From the NCBI GenBank assembly GCA_025201765.1, contig MU623424.1:96184-160183 (forward strand): DNA of 64,000 nucleotides, given 5' to 3'. The notes beneath the pieces were generated by a model. The model did not search any database. It was not told the DNA's origin and saw only the letters and a program-made list of their open reading frames with translations. The number at the start of each line of letters is the position of its first letter. Position 1 is the first letter of the stretch. Position numbers and translations under genes: made by a program. Positions 1 to 10,698 of the stretch are shown here, piece after piece. The DNA is from Daldinia sp. FL1419 (lineage: Eukaryota > Ascomycota > Sordariomycetes > Xylariales > Hypoxylaceae).

Positions 1-595
1 CACTGCTACATAGATTACGAAGTATCTAGGTTACCCCTTATCTACCTACCTAGGTAGGCTAGGTACCTAGGTATGTACCCACCTTACTCGCTCGAGTAAG
101 TGCCCGTGGGTAACGTCGGTTTACGACGGAACTCAAAAGCCCTTATTTAAAGATTCATATCGTAGTTTCGTTAGCTACTTTCTAAAGAATCCAAGTCTTT
201 TATTATTCCATAACTCGTTCAACTTATATTCGATGCTTTACTGTGATTCATAGGTGCATGGGGGTTTAGTGTATCACTTGCCTAAGATAACTACCTAACC
301 TTACTTATCTATTACAATCCAGGTACTTGGATACTTATATAGTGTTGACCTACATGTAGTTAGGCATTCTATCAACTTACCTATACAGAAGTGTTCTGGG
401 AAAGAGCATTGTGGCAGATACAAATCTTTCAATGGCAAGAAGCGGGATGATCTCGTAAGTTCTATGCGGGAAATTTTTTTTGATCAGTTTCTATTAGCAA
501 ATTTACTAGGTTGAGTACATACAGCCACATCCCTGAAGACTCTTTTTTTATACTGTTACAACGGCGACTTATATATGTAGGTACAGCCGGTACAG

Positions 596-600
596 CCAAT
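596..600 (+). promoter_or_regulatory. CCAAT box, possible CBC/HapX site
   Basis: CCAAT occurs 671 bp upstream of the siderophore synthetase start and about 110 bp upstream of the paired GATA sites. In filamentous ascomycetes the CCAAT-binding complex recruits HapX to activate siderophore genes under iron starvation. Seen: the pentamer and its position. Inferred: the function, since CCAAT is common by chance. Confidence 0.3.
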
Positions 601-711
601 ACTCCACCGTCTCTAAACCCTTCTTGGAACCTTCACCTGCATCTCTACATAGTAGACCCCCTCTTCGAGTCCACCTAAAACTTGTAACCAGGTTTCTGAA
701 ATTACTACGAC

Positions 712-720
712 TTATCTGAT
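712..720 (-). promoter_or_regulatory. SREA-type iron-regulatory GATA site 1
   Basis: The minus strand reads ATCAGATAA, an exact match to the extended ATCWGATAA consensus of fungal iron-responsive GATA repressors (SREA/SRE family). It lies about 550 bp upstream of the NPS6-like start codon, with a second identical copy 19 bp away. The site predicts repression of the synthetase when iron is plentiful. Confidence 0.7.
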
Positions 721-730
721 CCGTTTAAAG

Positions 731-739
731 TTATCTGAT
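731..739 (-). promoter_or_regulatory. SREA-type iron-regulatory GATA site 2
   Basis: This is a second exact ATCAGATAA on the minus strand, 19 bp (about two helical turns) from the first. Same face and same orientation fit co-binding by a GATA repressor. No other exact copy was noticed when reading the rest of the window. Confidence 0.7.
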
Positions 740-1270
740 CCGTCCCATGTGGAGAAAGATGTGCGTTGGTGCCATCTTGGTTCCGTCCTAACGACCTTCA
801 CAAGGACTTGTCTAAGTCCGAAGAGGAAAGTTGCTTCCAAGTCAGCTCCATTAGTGACCATCTTTTCGTGCCAGAGTTTTTTCGTGTCAGAGTCAGTAGA
901 TTAATCAAGAAACAGTCTGCCGTTGTCGGCAAGAATGGAGACAGGTATGAAACTATCATGTGCTCGTTGCGGCCTTTTCCCTCCTTTAGGCGCTTGGCCT
1001 TCTAGGCGTCCTGTCTCTGAATATTTTTTTCCCTTTCCTTTTGGAATTGAGGACGAGCGGGTTTGGACTCTCTATCATATACGGCTCTTAGCAAGTCCTT
1101 ACGATCCATTCGCTCCCTGAATGCCAAATGTAATAGCATCCGCTATTCCGGCCGATGAAATATTGGATATCGAGTCGTAAATCCCGGATACCAACCCGGG
1201 AGCATTTATTATTATTAACGCCTCCATTTGCATCTCTACTATCGACATCGTTACCGTCGCAGACTCGACA

Positions 1271-4200
1271 ATGGGTCAGCAGCATGTAGATAATGCGTGT
1301 GTAGACCCCGCCTACACCGATGAGGGCATCTCGAGCGGCCATCTTACAACTCCGCCGACCGATCTCGAAGAAGACGGCATTACCACCGAGCAATTGGAAC
1401 AGATATGGGATTGGAACACGCCAGTGCCACCCACCCTGGGAATATGCATGCATGAATTGGTAGAAAAGCAAGCAAACGAGAACCCCGATCGATCGGCTGT
1501 CAACTCGTGGGATGGCGCATTCACATATCAAGACGTCAGCTCGAAATCCGATCGGTTAGCAGCTCATCTTGTATCAGCGGGCGTGAATATAGGATCGATT
1601 GTACCCCTGTGTTTTGAAAAATCGAAATGGACCGTTGTAGCTGTGCTCGCCGTTATGAAGTCGGGCGCGACATTTGCGCTGATGGACCCGAGCCAGCCCG
1701 AGGGCAGACTACGCACCATCGTCGAGCAAACGGGTGCTTCCACAATCGTAACGTCGAAGCTTCAAGAAGGCGTTGGCCGTCGTATCGCACCGAATGCAAC
1801 TCACATCACCCTTTCCGACGAACAGTTCGGCAGCTATAACACGTCCCTGAGCTTGCCCTCCGTACCACCGAGTGCGAGTCTCTACATACAATTTACGTCG
1901 GGCAGCACAGGTAAACCGAAAGGAGTTATTATAACGCACGAGAATTATTCGAGCGGTGCGATACCGCGCGCAGAAATCGTCGGGTATCGCGCGCATTCGC
2001 GAGTTCTTGACTTTGCGTCGTACGCTTTTGACGTCTGCATCGATTGCATGCTATGCACGTTGTCGGTGGGAGGCTGTTTATGCATTCCCTCAGACGCCGA
2101 TCGAGTAAACGATCTTAGTGGTGCTATACGGAAGATGAATGTCAACATGGCTCATATGACACCTTCCGTAGCTCGTGTATTGGATCCCGACATTATCCCT
2201 TCACTTGAAGTCCTCGGATTGGGAGGAGAGGCTATATCCGCGGGCGATGCAGCCACTTGGAGTCGAAATACTAAAGTGATTAATGCGTACGGACCTTCAG
2301 AGTGTACTGTAGGTTGTGCCGTGAATGGCGACGTGGGTGCTGAAAGCCAAAAGGGGCACGTCAGCATCGGCAGAGGAGTCGGCGGGACGTTGTGGATTGT
2401 CGACCCCTCTAACCATCACCGACTCATGCCTATAGGCGCAGTTGGCGAACTTCTAGTTGAGGGCCCTATAGTAGGTCCAGGCTATCTAAAAGACGCCGAG
2501 AGAACGGCGATTTCGTTTATTAGCGACCCAAAATGGCTTCTAGCCGGGAGTCCACAGCACGCAGGCCGTAGCGGAAGACTATACAAGACCGGTGACTTAG
2601 TAAGGTACGATCCGGACGGAACAATCGTTTTCGTTGGGCGAGGCGATCAGCAGGTTAAATTACGAGGCCAGCGGATCGAGCTTGCGGAGATCGAGTATAA
2701 CATGCGAGACAAACTGCTACCAGGTACTCGTGTCGCTGCCGAAGTCATCAGGCCTGGGGGACCCGCCGGTGAGCCGACACTAGTTGCTTTCATCGCAGAA
2801 CGAGCAGGTCTTGTATCTGAATCCGAGTCTCTTTTAGGATCATTATCGCCTCAGGTTATGGATTCTCTTGCACGAATGAATGAGGCTATATCAGAACACT
2901 TGCCGATATACATGGTGCCGACGGCGTACATTCCTCTACAAATCATGCCCTTGCTAGTTTCAGCAAAGACGGATCGCAAACGCCTCCGAGAATTAGGCCA
3001 CGCTCTTACTAGGAAAGATATCGCCGGGTTCGCTGCAGCAACGGTTCCGAGAAAAGAACCCTCGACTCCAGCCGAGAAGAAACTAGCCCAGTTATGGCGC
3101 GAAATTCTCGGACAGGAGGTCGATATTGGCGCCCACGATAACTTCTTCAACTTAGGAGGCGACTCGCTTCGTGCGATGAAGCTAGTAGCTCATGCGCGAA
3201 CAAAAGACACTGCCCTTACGGTTGCCGACATATTCGCAAATCCTGTCCTTTCGGATATGGCTCTGGCTGCTAGGACTGTGTCCAGCGAGACCATAGTTGA
3301 GATTCCTCCCTTTTCTCTCATTGATAGTCGGTGGTCCGAAGACTCAGCCCGGCAAGATTGTGCTGCCATCTGTGGCGTCGACCCCTCGAAGATTGAAGAT
3401 ATTTACCCCTGCACTCCTCTTCAAGAAGGACTCATGGCGCTATCCGCGAAGGTCGACGAAGCATACGTCGCACAGCGTGTGGTTGAACTCGCAGACGAGA
3501 CGGCAGCACATAATCTCGCGAAAGCTTTCGAGATAGCTTCCCGAGACTGTGCAATTTTACGGACGAGGATAGTTCAAGTCACTAGCTACGGACTGATGCA
3601 AGTAATCGTTCAAGACGACTTTGACTGTAAGTGGTTATCAGGGGAGAGTCTTCACGACTATCTAGTCCAGGATATGAGCAAGCCAATCCAGCTTGGCAAA
3701 CCTCTAGTTAGATACGGCGTAGTGGTTAACGAAAAGTCTACGGGAAAGTCACATTTCGTCTTGACGATGCACCACGCTCTCTATGATGGGTGGTCGATGC
3801 CTCTAGTAGTCGAACGAGTTAATCGAGCCTACGATAATCTTCCAACGAAACGACCAGCCGAATTCAAGCACTTTATTAGCTACCTCATCAACATGGACCG
3901 TGATGAATCGGAATCGTACTGGCGACAAAGGCTAGATGGTGCCAATAATGAACAGTTTCCCTCTTTGCCCTATCCGGGATATCAACAACAAGCCGACTCC
4001 CTATTAGAACACTACGTACATACCAGCAAGCCTAATACTGGTATAACGATTGCCACAGTCATTCGAGGCGCTTGGGCGCTCTTGGTCTCGACTTATACCT
4101 CATACGACGATGTGGTATTCGGAGAGACACTTACCGGGCGCAATGCCCCCATCGCGGGTGTTGACCAGATTGAAGGACCTATGATCGCCACAATACCAGT

Positions 4201-6592
4201 TCGAGTAGCTGTGAACCCTAATATGACCGTGAGAGAGTATTTACAGGAAATCCATGATCAATCGGTTCTTGGAATCCCCCACGAACACTTTGGCCTGCAG
4301 CACATTAGACGCCTAAGTCCAGATGCTCGGGAGGCCTGCGAGCTGAAAACCGGCTTGGTATTACATCCTAGCACAGATGCTAGCGAAATTGGCGAGAATA
4401 AACCAGCGGATGGCTTTGTTCCTGCCGGTGATGATGAAGCGGCACAAGAAGCGCTCAAGTTTAACACGTACGCTCTCATGCTGGTTTGTTCCTTGGACCC
4501 AAGGGGATTCTTGATCATGGCGAGCTTCGACTCGAAAACGGTTACTAGCCCACAGATGGAAAGAATGCTACATCAGCTCGAGAAGATTGCGCAGCAACTC
4601 ATAGAGAACCCAGATGCTACATGCGGCCGGCTTCAGGTACTAGTGGGAGAGGATATCTCTGAGCTTACTCGCCTAAGCCAGGTTGGTGCGAAGAGTCCAG
4701 CTGTTTGTAATTTGCTCCCTGCTTGTTGTGAGGCGTCTGAGGTGTGGATCGCCGATACCGTCGACCTAGAGCGATTACTTCCTTTGGGTGCTGTTGGAGA
4801 ACTCTTAATTCGGTGCTCTGGAGAACCTGGCTTAGAACTGATACCATATCCGCAATGGGCTGACCAGACTAGCATTGGCCAATTTTACAGAACTCATAAG
4901 TTTGCAAAATACGATGCGGAGGGCTGTATTACTTTGGTCGAACGGACGAGTTCTAACAAGGTACTTTCTACTGGCCTAAAGGAAACACGCGTCTCGGCCA
5001 CCTCTGCAAAGCAGAAGAGCCTTCGACGGGCTTGGAGTCAAATCCTAGGGATCAACGAGGATGAGATTGGTTTGGAAAACAGCTTCTTCCAGTTGGGGGG
5101 TGATTCTATTGGGGCCATGAAGCTTGTATCCGAACTTCGAGCCAAGGGAATGGAAATAACGGTACCGGAGATCTTCAAGCATAGGACACTGTACGACATG
5201 GCAAAGATCCTAAGGGAAGAGAAGCCAACGACTACCGAATCAGCCGAGCCACCACCACCGCCGTTTTCATTACTTGACGTATCGGACGTGGAAAACTTCA
5301 TTGCCGAAATCATTAGGCCACAACTTACCCAAGGCGCTCACACAATTAAAGATATCCTTCCGGCACGCCCGCTCCAGCAGGTTGCGGTAAAGGGCACAAC
5401 CCAACTTCCTCGGTTTTCAGCGAGATATGAACTATTCCACTTCGATGGGCACGTCGATAAAGAAAGGCTCTTTAAAAGCTGTCGAGAGCTCGTCGCTCGT
5501 AACGAAATTCTACGAACCGTTTTCGTAGAGAGCGGTGGCGAGTGCTTCGGTGTCGTCCTCGAAGCTCTTCACGTCGCGATCGAGCAATACGATATCGAAG
5601 GGGACTTGGACTCCTTTGCACACAAACTATGCAACGTCGACGTGCAAACTAGGATGTCCTTGGGCTCTTCCTTCGTCAAGTTCATGTTTGTCCAGGGCGA
5701 GGGTGGTAAGAGCTGCCTCGTCTTTCGCATCTCCCACGCGCAGTACGACGAGGTCTGTCTTCCAGGCCTTATACGGCAGATCGGGGCTCTATATGACGGA
5801 AATGCCGTACTAGACTCTGTCCCGTTCTCCTCCTTCGTATATCACGTCGTGAATAAGGGTATCCCGCGAAGCATCCCCTATTGGCGGGATCTGCTGCAAG
5901 GCAGTTCGCTCTCGATTCTTCGTCCAGACTTGCCTCTAACATCCAGAACACCTGCCGCAATCAGCCGAACTGTCGATATTTCCGCGCGACTAAGGGATAT
6001 TACTGTAGCGACGCTGCCGACGGCCGCGTGGGCCTTGTGCCTCGCACGGCGGCTTGCGCGGCGGGATGTCGTCTTCGGCGAGGTTGTTAGCGGCCGGAAC
6101 ACGGACTTGCCGCACGCGGATGCCGTCGCAGGGCCGACGTGGCAATACGTACCGGTGAGGGTGCGCTTCGAGGACGACTGGAGAGTCATCGATCTGCTGC
6201 GATACGTGCAGCACCAGCACGTCGCCAGCGCACTGCACGAGTGCATGGGCCTGACAGAGATCATGCGCGAGTGCGGGCCGCTTTCGAACTGGCCAGAGGG
6301 CACCGACTGGTTCGATTCGGTGGTGCATCAAGACGTCGTTCACGTCGAGGAGCTGAAGTTTGGATTCGGAAGCGATCGGGACGGAGGCGGGGCAATGTGC
6401 CGTTTTGAGACGGTGTATCCGCACCTGGAGCCGTTGCGCGAGTGGAAAGTACAGGCGTTCGTCGATGGGGATAAGCTAACGCTGGAGCTCGTTACTTTCC
6501 AGGATTGGATAGGTGTTGCGGCGGAGCTGTTGGATGAGTTAGAGGAGATTATGGGGATGTTAGTGAGGAGGCCGGATGATGGCCTCTTCTAA
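1271..6592 (+). CDS. NPS6: NPS6/SidD-type extracellular siderophore synthetase (NRPS)
   Basis: This is an uninterrupted 1773-residue nonribosomal peptide synthetase with order A-T-C-dA-T-C, the layout of fungal NPS6/SidD enzymes that join N5-acyl-N5-hydroxyornithine units into fusarinine- or coprogen-type siderophores. The first adenylation domain is intact: FTSGSTGKPKG near 206-216, NAYGPSE near 338, YKTGDL near 438 and the catalytic lysine region near 570. The first carrier has LGGDS near residue 630. The first condensation domain has HHALYDG near 834. A shrunken, motif-poor adenylation remnant sits near 1150-1240, followed by a second carrier with GGDS near 1277. The terminal condensation domain (about 1340-1773) has SHAQYDE in place of HHxxxDG. 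The degenerate second A domain is typical of NPS6. Twin iron GATA sites upstream support the role. The acyl group and product cannot be told from sequence alone. Confidence 0.9.
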   Translation: MGQQHVDNACVDPAYTDEGISSGHLTTPPTDLEEDGITTEQLEQIWDWNTPVPPTLGICMHELVEKQANENPDRSAVNSWDGAFTYQDVSSKSDRLAAHLVSAGVNIGSIVPLCFEKSKWTVVAVLAVMKSGATFALMDPSQPEGRLRTIVEQTGASTIVTSKLQEGVGRRIAPNATHITLSDEQFGSYNTSLSLPSVPPSASLYIQFTSGSTGKPKGVIITHENYSSGAIPRAEIVGYRAHSRVLDFASYAFDVCIDCMLCTLSVGGCLCIPSDADRVNDLSGAIRKMNVNMAHMTPSVARVLDPDIIPSLEVLGLGGEAISAGDAATWSRNTKVINAYGPSECTVGCAVNGDVGAESQKGHVSIGRGVGGTLWIVDPSNHHRLMPIGAVGELLVEGPIVGPGYLKDAERTAISFISDPKWLLAGSPQHAGRSGRLYKTGDLVRYDPDGTIVFVGRGDQQVKLRGQRIELAEIEYNMRDKLLPGTRVAAEVIRPGGPAGEPTLVAFIAERAGLVSESESLLGSLSPQVMDSLARMNEAISEHLPIYMVPTAYIPLQIMPLLVSAKTDRKRLRELGHALTRKDIAGFAAATVPRKEPSTPAEKKLAQLWREILGQEVDIGAHDNFFNLGGDSLRAMKLVAHARTKDTALTVADIFANPVLSDMALAARTVSSETIVEIPPFSLIDSRWSEDSARQDCAAICGVDPSKIEDIYPCTPLQEGLMALSAKVDEAYVAQRVVELADETAAHNLAKAFEIASRDCAILRTRIVQVTSYGLMQVIVQDDFDCKWLSGESLHDYLVQDMSKPIQLGKPLVRYGVVVNEKSTGKSHFVLTMHHALYDGWSMPLVVERVNRAYDNLPTKRPAEFKHFISYLINMDRDESESYWRQRLDGANNEQFPSLPYPGYQQQADSLLEHYVHTSKPNTGITIATVIRGAWALLVSTYTSYDDVVFGETLTGRNAPIAGVDQIEGPMIATIPVRVAVNPNMTVREYLQEIHDQSVLGIPHEHFGLQHIRRLSPDAREACELKTGLVLHPSTDASEIGENKPADGFVPAGDDEAAQEALKFNTYALMLVCSLDPRGFLIMASFDSKTVTSPQMERMLHQLEKIAQQLIENPDATCGRLQVLVGEDISELTRLSQVGAKSPAVCNLLPACCEASEVWIADTVDLERLLPLGAVGELLIRCSGEPGLELIPYPQWADQTSIGQFYRTHKFAKYDAEGCITLVERTSSNKVLSTGLKETRVSATSAKQKSLRRAWSQILGINEDEIGLENSFFQLGGDSIGAMKLVSELRAKGMEITVPEIFKHRTLYDMAKILREEKPTTTESAEPPPPPFSLLDVSDVENFIAEIIRPQLTQGAHTIKDILPARPLQQVAVKGTTQLPRFSARYELFHFDGHVDKERLFKSCRELVARNEILRTVFVESGGECFGVVLEALHVAIEQYDIEGDLDSFAHKLCNVDVQTRMSLGSSFVKFMFVQGEGGKSCLVFRISHAQYDEVCLPGLIRQIGALYDGNAVLDSVPFSSFVYHVVNKGIPRSIPYWRDLLQGSSLSILRPDLPLTSRTPAAISRTVDISARLRDITVATLPTAAWALCLARRLARRDVVFGEVVSGRNTDLPHADAVAGPTWQYVPVRVRFEDDWRVIDLLRYVQHQHVASALHECMGLTEIMRECGPLSNWPEGTDWFDSVVHQDVVHVEELKFGFGSDRDGGGAMCRFETVYPHLEPLREWKVQAFVDGDKLTLELVTFQDWIGVAAELLDELEEIMGMLVRRPDDGLF

Positions 6593-7137
6593 TTGGAAGC
6601 AGAAATAGAAGGGAGTGATGTAGTTGAATATATCATGTATGCTTTACATATGTACCTACCTATGTATGTACCTAGATATAGAACGGAACGTCTTTGAGTA
6701 AATTAGTATCTTGACATTTCATCTTTTAGTCTTCAGGCTACTTCTCTTAAATTCAAATAGGATGATGAACGTTGCTGAGGTACGGAGCCGTATTCTGTTC
6801 CCCTTTTTGGAGAAACATAAAAGATAGATCATACCCACAACTGCAATGTGAACCAACATTTATAACAATTTCTTGATTGCTTATATATAAAATAGCATAT
6901 ATACTTGGTAATATCGAACAGCTCAACCTGTCCACGACCCAAAGTTGATAGAAGCGTCAGCCCAACTTAACACTAAACCAGCACGCCTTGGGGATCGATA
7001 ATCGGAAATTCGCTGCAGAGATCCAAAAACAAAAATTGCCCGTCGTTTAAACATTAATCCACCCGCACTTCGACAACACTCCACCGCACTCGAGCGCAAA
7101 AAAAGAAAAGAGAATCGCATCCCATAATTCCGGTTGA
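6593..7137. other. Intergenic region between NPS6 and membrane protein gene
   Basis: This 545-bp AT-rich spacer lies between convergent genes (plus-strand synthetase, minus-strand membrane protein). It has a short TACCTACCTATG repeat near 6652-6675. It presumably holds both 3' untranslated regions. Nothing else is recognisable. Confidence 0.6.
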
Positions 7138-8134
7138 TTATATTCTTGCGTTGGCCGGCTTGCCTTCAGCTCTGGCCTTTCGCCTCCTATACGTGTCTCG
7201 GTAGTTGTATCGCTCGTATGTGCCAAATGCGTAAAATCCGAATCCAATAACGAGCCAGATGCTGGTCAGCATCAGGCCCACGGGGAAAATTAGAATGTTG
7301 ACACCAGGGAGGACGAATGCGATCTGGCCCTCGTGAAGTTGGGCAGTCATGTTGTCAACCGCTCTCTGAGCGAGCATGAAATCTGACATGACGACATCGG
7401 TCGAAAATATTCCGTTGACGAAGGCAGCTTCGTTAGATGAGACGTTCGTGCTGACTTGTTTGCCGACTAGGTTCTTTCCTGTTAGTGTGACGGTGGGCAT
7501 CACCAACGCCTCTAGTATACCCCTATTTCATAATGTTAGCAGTTATGCACGATATTGATATTGCCAATTAGGGTTCTTACGTCGTCATGTTCTGGGCCAT
7601 CTGAGCCTTGTCTATTTGACCAACGAACATATAAGTCTGGAGGAGCGTAGGTGTTGAGTCCTCTCGCTTGGTGACATTCCCTGACTGTGCACCCTGGCCA
7701 ACGGGCGAGACGGAAGCCCCATTGTATTGAAGTCCTACGGAAATATCTTCGGGAGGGATGCCTTCAAAGTCTCCGAAAGGCGTTGACACTTGGAAGAGGC
7801 GCAAGTCGGCCATGAATGTGCCAGTGTTTTTATTAAGGCTGTAGAGGTTGTAGCAGACAGCCGCTCCCGAAGGGTTCGACGCGGCCACGAGTAAAGACAA
7901 TGCGGTCATACAGGCTGCGGTAGTATCCGTGTTCCACTGGGTCATGTTCGCTTGTGACATGTTGGGCGTGGCCGTCTGTCGCCTTTCCAAAGAATCCCCA
8001 TCGGCGTCTATGTCGTCGAAGTTTGGATCCAATATCGTCGCATGCGTACCCAACATGCCTCCTACCGCGGGCTCCATGCTAGCTAACGCCGACGAGGCGA
8101 GTAGCGAAGCCACGGCAGCACCTAGCCAAACCAT
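7138..8134 (-). CDS. Secreted-entry single-pass membrane protein, function unknown
   Basis: Two exons, complement(7138..7522, 7581..8134), give 312 residues. The 58-bp intron begins GTAAGA, has a CTAAC branch point, and joins in frame. The N terminus (WLGAAVASLLASSALAS) is a clear signal peptide. A long extracellular part follows with several N-x-S/T sites and a dibasic ERR near residue 51 that could be a Kex2-type cleavage site. One transmembrane helix (FPVGLMLTSIWLVIGFGF) sits about 40 residues from the end, followed by a basic cytosolic tail. I do not recognise the family. The layout suggests a cell-surface or secretory-pathway protein. Its stop lies about 550 bp from the siderophore synthetase stop, but no functional link can be shown. 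Confidence 0.75.
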
Positions 8135-8818
8135 CTTAACGAGTTGTTCTTCGACCTTTGATTATTTATTGAACTCTAAAGTATATATATATATATATAT
8201 CCGTTGAAAGGTAATAAGCCGACCGGCGGTTGAAGAATATGCTGCACCCCGTAAAGAACGTCCGTCGAGATTAAAGAGCGTATAGGAACCGGTCCGTAGG
8301 GTGTTTTAGGTATCTAGGTATTCAACCTATTCACCTATTCACCTGTTCGGTATTCGCTAGGAGCGGAGACTCGAGTGGCGTCGATCAGATTGTAGATCCA
8401 GCAAAAGAGAAGAAAAGGAAAAGGAAGAGGGACCTGCCCACAAGAATGGAAAGGCGGCTTGTGTTTTTGTTTGGACGGAACGGACAGTACAGTACATACG
8501 AAGCAGTGATGGGGGAAAGGAGAGAATGGGAAAAAGAGGCGGGATATCCAACTTGGTAGTCTTGGAATAGGGAATAGGGAATGGGGAATAGCTTAGAATA
8601 GCTTAGAATAGATGCAATAATGACAAGGGGCCCGCAAAGAAAAGAAACAGAAACCCCCCCTGTTAGATGCCCGGACCACGCTAACCTATGTATGTTGTAG
8701 TAGCAATGACATTAATGATATTAAATGGTACCTATCGTACGAATGGTGTGATGGTGGGTCGTTGAAGCGATCTTGCTACGCGGTCTAGAACAGATCAAGA
8801 TGGAAGATCTCTTTCTCA

Positions 8819-8850
<32 letters not shown>

Positions 8851-10698
8851 CCTCCATCATCCAACCAAGAGATAAAAAGAGCAGTAGCAGTAGTAGGAGG
8901 AGGAGGAGAGATAATGTTAAAACACGAGGGGAGAATAAGTCGTAAGCCCTTGTCGATTATCATACTCCTTCTGCGGCAAATATGAACCCCCTTATAACAC
9001 CAACGTTGGCAATATTAGAAACGACGAGTTTTAAAAAGATTCCGTCGCGGTAAGCTACATTTAGGTGAATTAGGTGGTACGATCAAGAATGCTACCATAC
9101 CTCTACCTGTACCCGACCCCATATAATATGTGTACATAGTATACATAGTTATGTATTAGAGGCCGACGGGAAAGGTAGATGGAGAAGCGCCATCGATGGG
9201 TGGAAACGGGGAGAATTGGACAATGAGAAGAGGCCAATGCTTTTTTCCTTTTTTTTTCTTTTTGGGAATTGATTACGTACGGCACCGGCGCGAAACCAAC
9301 GAATAAAGTACGAAACCGATGATAACACGGACCCATAAATTAGATTGGCTTGAGTATGCACACTGATATATGCACCTACGTACACGCAGCTGCCCGGTGG
9401 CTTTGACGCTCCGTTTGGTGTCGGATCCGCTTGATGATGCGACAGTAGTAGTTGAAGAAGGAAAAGGTTTCGAAAGGTCTTGCATCAAATCAACATCAGT
9501 GAGACAACCTGAGCGCTACGCTTTCAAGTACTATGTACAGGTACCTAAGCAAGTACGTATCTCCTAACGATTGAACCAATCAGTCTTCTCTAAGGCTTGA
9601 TTCTTTAACAACTTTAGGTTTCGGGTAGGGTTCGAATGGGGTTAGACGAGTTACATACCAGCGTATCTGATAGGTGAAAGAGAGATCCCTACACTATGTA
9701 ATAAAGACCCCTGAGCCCCGTTCTCGCAGTCTGGCAGTTCTGGGCGCATTCCGAGGCTTCAATAGCCCCCCAGCTTCCCCTAAGCGACGCTTGCTCTCGT
9801 GTTACAGGACCCGGTAGCCAAGCGCCAAGTTAACCCACCAGGAGGGAACTAACGTAAGTACACTACTTTAGGTACGGTACTCAGGTACGTCTCCATATTA
9901 CAGCTTGCGATCGCGAAGAAGAAAATATTAATTACGTTAAAGCAAAGCGAAGGTGGCCGAGTTAACCGAATCTGCCTCGATAATTATAAGCCGTTTCCAT
10001 CTACGATAGCAAGAATGCTGATATATTAGTAAGTACCTACCTAGGGTACCCAATGCTAGGTACCTAAAACCTACATACCCAGTTTGATCCTCCAGTCCTC
10101 CTATAAATATCTAAAATAGATGCGCTTTCTTCAAAAGAGTTTGGTCTTACTTGCTGAGGTCAATTTATAAAGTAGGTACCCAAGACACCTACTATTTTGG
10201 TCAATCCAACTGCTTTCTTCAGAAGGCCATCATCAACGCCGGCGTCTCGTTTATAACCAAGTGCAATGCGATACATGGGTAGGTACCTAGGTAGGTACAT
10301 AGTCACAAACGGATGAATTGCGTATAATCCATAAATGAAGCTATATTCATTCACCTTATTCTAGCCAATATGCTCCTACTGGGAGAATGCTCGATCGAGT
10401 GCTTCAGGTGCCTTATACTAACCAAGGTTATGAAGTAGTAGACGTAATAAATATTATTAATCACTTCCGAATTTTTGTAATTGATGGTAGTCTCCGGTTG
10501 CGCCATCAGCTCGACCAGGTACCCTCTGACTCAACATCGTACTGCTTTCCGTAGTTAAATCGTATGCGTCGATTAGCATTTTCGGTATTTCTTATCACGA
10601 TATTAATCCAGAATTCTTGGGTAAATCAAGTACATATTTGAAGAAAAAAAAGGGGGAGAGAGAGCATATTAAATTAGATCAAATCAAATCAAATCAAG
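8135..10698. other. Intergenic region with microsatellites
   Basis: No gene is supported in this 2.5 kb. It contains a TA microsatellite at about 8181-8200, a TC/CT run at about 8819-8851, short GGGAATA and GCTTAGAATA tandem copies near 8563-8610, and TACCTAGG-type repeats near 10030-10070 and 10275-10300. It ends in ATCAA pentamer copies (10676-10697) immediately before the next start codon. Small open frames here are low complexity or lack any recognisable motif. Confidence 0.6.

Larger units (their letters stand above)
1..1270. other. Intergenic region upstream of the NPS6-like gene
   Basis: No gene is supported here. The first 90 bases carry the TACCTAGG-type simple repeat that recurs across the window. 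The remainder is the 5' region of the synthetase gene and holds the iron-type GATA sites and a CCAAT box listed separately. Short reading frames at 766-1120 show no recognisable protein. Confidence 0.6.

Noticed and set aside
766..1120. Short plus-strand frames upstream of NPS6
   Set aside because: No motif, overlapping each other in two frames, and located in the promoter and leader. Could be upstream reading frames but not supportable as genes.
1271..6592. Splitting the NRPS into two genes around the weak second A domain
   Set aside because: The frame is continuous without stops, and A-T-C-dA-T-C is the expected single-protein layout.
9600..9860. GGTTCGAAT-like stretches considered as tRNA B-boxes
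   Set aside because: No paired acceptor stem or A-box at the right distance. No tRNA could be folded by eye here or elsewhere.
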